From: Bacteroidota bacterium
GTDB lineage: Bacteria > Bacteroidota > Ignavibacteria > Kryptoniales > JAKASW01
DNA length: 41,077 nt
Assembly: GCA_021825585.1 (NCBI GenBank)
Contig: JAKAGT010000034.1
Span: 1-41,077 of the forward strand
Direction of reading: 5' to 3'
Shown: positions 38,964 to 41,077 of the stretch, piece after piece
Position numbering within the stretch: position 1 is the first letter of the stretch
How the letters are laid out: every line of letters starts with the position of its first letter
Program-made: the position numbers and the translations under genes
The notes under the pieces: generated by a model
What the model saw: the letters and a program-made list of their open reading frames with translations, nothing else
Told to the model about the DNA's origin: nothing
Database searches by the model: none

Positions 38964-40601
38964 TCATTGCCTGGGAAGGGTAAAGAGAAACGTCGTCCCT
39001 TTTCCTTTACCGGCAGACTCCACCCACACGGTTCCGCCGCTCAGCTCGACAATCTTTTTCACGAACGCAAGGCCCAGTCCGCTTCCTTCGACTTTCTCCG
39101 TATCGGAAGTCTTGACCCTCTGGAAAATCGCAAAGATCCTTTCATGAAACTCTTTAGGTATCCCTATCCCGTTATCGCGGATGAAAAACAGGAAGTGATC
39201 GTCCTTGTCCTGCGCCCCGATGACCAGCTGAGGGTTCTCCTGATCGCCCATGTACTTGATCGCGTTGTCGATCAGATTGGTGAACACTCTCTCCAGGTAA
39301 CGTGCCACGACAAAAAGTCTCGGGAACGTGCCTTCAAGGGAAACCTTGATGCGCCGCTCGGAAAGCCTGATCGACAATTCCGCCAACACTCTCTTTACCA
39401 CTTCGCCAAGGTCGACCTCTTCCAGAACGGCCTCCACGCTTCCCACGCGGGCAAGATCAAGCAGGTCGTTTACAAGCGAGTGAAGCCGATTTGACGAGGC
39501 AAGTATCGCATCGACCAGAACTTCCTGCTCGGTCTCGAGGTGTCCGCCTCGCCTAAGCTCGCGGGCAAACCCCTCGATGACTAAAACGGGAGATTTCAGG
39601 TCATGCGTGATCGCGTAGGTAAATTGCTGCAGTTCGTGGTTCTTGCTCTCGAGGAGTCGCGTTTTCTGTATGGTCTCCTCATGGAGCCTTGAGTTCTCTA
39701 TGGCCGCCCCGATGACGGTTCCGATGCCTTCTATGATTTCACGCTGTGTATCCTCGAGAACCCTTTCGGCGTCGCTGAACATCGCCCCGACTCCGACCGC
39801 CTTGCCTTTGGCCTTCAGCGGGAAAACGACCACCGAGGCAAACGGAGACTTCTTTAACGAACGAGGCACGCCATTGAAATTCTCGCCGCGGACAATCGAT
39901 TCGACATTTCCGGTCTGCAGAACCCTGCCGAAGACCGTGGCGCCAGTCTCCGAACCATGAACCTCAGAAAGGAAGTCCTCTGCCAGACTTGCGCTGGCCG
40001 CCACGAAGATTTTTCGCCCGCTCTTGTCGGGCAGGAAGATAGCGCCGGCATCGCCGGAAAATATGTCCATCGTCTGCCGGACGGAATATTCAAGCACTTC
40101 CCTGAAATCGATCGTCCGGTTCAGAAGGGTAGCGATGCGGTTGATGGCGCTCAGCTGAAGATTCCTCTGTGTTAGAGCCTCTTCCAGCTGTCTGCGGTTC
40201 GTGACATCGATCACGATACCAAGCGTCCCTACCAGGAGGTTTTCATCACCAAAGATGGGAGCGGCGGAAATCTCCACAAATGACTCTTTGCCGTCCTGCT
40301 TCTTCAGCAAGAGCTCCACCGAGTCAATCGGCCGTCCGGTCTCAATCACTTTATTGAAGGGAAGGTTCGGAGAAGAGAGCGGCATCCTCGTCCGCGCGTC
40401 GCTAAGTCCTCGCAACAACACAGCCGAGTTTTTGTGAATATTGACTTCCTTGCTGACCCCAAAAATCAGTTCGGATGCCTTATTCATCCCCACGATCTCG
40501 CCGAACCGATTTGTAACGATAAGTCCGTCTCCAATCCCTTCGAAGAGACGCATCAAATCTTCGGAAATGATGAGAGCGCTATTTCTCAAATCAACACTCA
40601 T
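38964..40601 (-). CDS. PAS-GAF sensor histidine kinase
   Basis: A 545-residue soluble kinase. PAS domain (about 12-135, FEGIGDGLIVTNRFGEIVGMN), GAF domain (about 150-305), a HisKA domain with the phospho-acceptor in FTYAITHDLKSPV (His333) and a full HATPase with N-box FTNLIDNAIKYMG, G1 DNGIGIP, F-box and G2 GSGLGLAFVKKI. All catalytic motifs look intact. No membrane segment is present, so the signal is probably internal (small molecule, redox or light, depending on ligand). Its likely partner is the 1419-residue receiver protein. The start has no obvious ribosome site. It begins the run of minus-strand genes leading to the flagellar filament cluster. Confidence 0.92.
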   Translation of the reverse strand: MSVDLRNSALIISEDLMRLFEGIGDGLIVTNRFGEIVGMNKASELIFGVSKEVNIHKNSAVLLRGLSDARTRMPLSSPNLPFNKVIETGRPIDSVELLLKKQDGKESFVEISAAPIFGDENLLVGTLGIVIDVTNRRQLEEALTQRNLQLSAINRIATLLNRTIDFREVLEYSVRQTMDIFSGDAGAIFLPDKSGRKIFVAASASLAEDFLSEVHGSETGATVFGRVLQTGNVESIVRGENFNGVPRSLKKSPFASVVVFPLKAKGKAVGVGAMFSDAERVLEDTQREIIEGIGTVIGAAIENSRLHEETIQKTRLLESKNHELQQFTYAITHDLKSPVLVIEGFARELRRGGHLETEQEVLVDAILASSNRLHSLVNDLLDLARVGSVEAVLEEVDLGEVVKRVLAELSIRLSERRIKVSLEGTFPRLFVVARYLERVFTNLIDNAIKYMGDQENPQLVIGAQDKDDHFLFFIRDNGIGIPKEFHERIFAIFQRVKTSDTEKVEGSGLGLAFVKKIVELSGGTVWVESAGKGKGTTFLFTLPRQ

Positions 40602-40699
40602 TATTCAGGGGTATCTTCCTGATTATCAAGTTAAAAACGGGCGCCTTCAGTTACAAACCGAATGCTGGACGAGTGAGACACATTATCTGCGCTCGTCCC

Positions 40700-40730
40700 T
40701 TGCGGATAATAGACGTAAATTTATTATATT
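40700..40730 (+). promoter_or_regulatory. Possible tRNA-Ala promoter
   Basis: TTGCGG (40700-40705), 16 nt, TATTAT (40722-40727), or TATATT three bases later (spacing 19). A -10 here would place the start about 30 nt before the tRNA. It is A/T-rich just upstream of a stable RNA gene, which supports it, but the group's promoter consensus is not certain. Confidence 0.4.
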
Positions 40731-40765
40731 ATGTCGGTTCGAACGAAGCGAATTCTTTGAAAATT

Positions 40766-40838
40766 GGGGCTGTAGCTCAGCTGGGAGAGCGCGTGAATGG
40801 CATTCACGAGGTCGAGGGTTCGATCCCCTTCAGCTCCA
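40766..40838 (+). tRNA. tRNA-Ala (anticodon GGC)
   Basis: Acceptor GGGGCTG (40766-40772) pairs with CAGCTCC (40831-40837) with one G-T pair. D-arm GCTC-AGCTGGGA-GAGC, anticodon stem CGTGA/TCACG with loop ATGGCAT and anticodon GGC at 40799-40801, T-arm with GGTTCGATCC, and discriminator A. The 3' CCA is not encoded (ACT follows). An alanine tRNA with GGC anticodon reads GCC/GCU codons. Confidence 0.95.
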
Positions 40839-41077
40839 CTACCCGCACTACCAACCGGTATTACATCCGGAATATCCCAAAGCGTTTCATATATCTGTAA
40901 TCTGCACGACGATGCACTCAAGTAACTCTACGATATCATCCTTATTCATGAACATGCTTATCGGGTTTGCTCATTTTAGGTGGTCCTTTTATATTGCGGT
41001 ATGATCTTTTTCCCGTTTGTCATCGGGCAAAGTCGTACACCCGATATGAAGCCAACGGAGCAGCGGCTTGATAAGCT
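40839..41077. other. Right-end region without a gene
   Basis: No gene is supported downstream of tRNA-Ala. The short open frames have no family resemblance, and no hairpin with a T run stands out. Anything beginning beyond 41077 is not visible. Confidence 0.4.

Overview
The window looks like a chromosomal segment from a Gram-negative, flagellated bacterium of the FCB group, most like the Ignavibacteria/Kryptonia side of Bacteroidota-Chlorobiota. Two secreted proteins end in the type IX-like sorting domain (core NYPNPFNPTT). There are lipoproteins, a TonB-dependent receptor and an Mla/MCE transport operon, all of which imply an outer membrane. Many genes also carry good Shine-Dalgarno sequences (AGGAG type), which are rare in classical Bacteroidetes. 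Genus cannot be fixed from the sequence alone. No rRNA, CRISPR array or intact transposase was seen.

Layout. (1) 1-4120 is a decaying accessory strip. It holds word-like low-complexity repeats, a DUF2283/DUF4258 pair, a broken GDP-mannose 3,5-epimerase-like gene, a frameshifted small ORF and three generations of MNT/HEPN genes, of which only one pair looks intact. (2) 4130-7290, minus strand: a Wzc-type tyrosine autokinase followed by a NusG/UpxY-like antiterminator, the usual head of an exopolysaccharide locus. The sugar genes expected next are replaced by the decayed strip. (3) 7593-9328: a LuxR-type response regulator, about 1 kb without recognisable genes, and tRNA-Lys(TTT). (4) 9737-12350, plus strand: mlaE-mlaF-mlaD. 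(5) 12410-14236: an ECF sigma factor and anti-sigma factor, divergent from two small membrane proteins. A palindrome between them gives two promoter-like elements with identical halves and spacing. (6) 14361-17028: a lipoprotein and a TonB-dependent receptor. (7) 17086-19528, minus: a secreted C45/PLB-like Ntn hydrolase and a secreted MetX-like alpha/beta hydrolase. (8) 19706-29549, minus: envelope and surface genes (SPOR protein, a large carboxypeptidase-regulatory-repeat protein, a DUF5683-like protein, a Kelch protein, a PEGA Ser/Thr kinase, a GAF-sigma54 activator and a lipoprotein). (9) 29964-33419, minus: the filament cluster flagellin-fliS-fliD-flgN-like-flgM, with a sigma28 promoter before flagellin and a terminator after flgM. 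(10) 33604-40601, minus: a GT2 glycosyltransferase, a 1419-residue PAS/GAF pseudo-kinase with a receiver, and a PAS-GAF histidine kinase. (11) tRNA-Ala(GGC) on the plus strand near the right end.

How the parts may work together (inference). The lipoprotein, sigma54 activator, Ser/Thr kinase and Kelch genes are spaced like one operon and could couple signalling to surface protein production. The histidine kinase and the giant receiver protein lie directly upstream of the glycosyltransferase and flagellar filament genes and may sense conditions relevant to motility. FlgM and the sigma28 promoter give the filament genes late-class flagellar control. The ECF module appears to drive both itself and the two adjacent membrane proteins.
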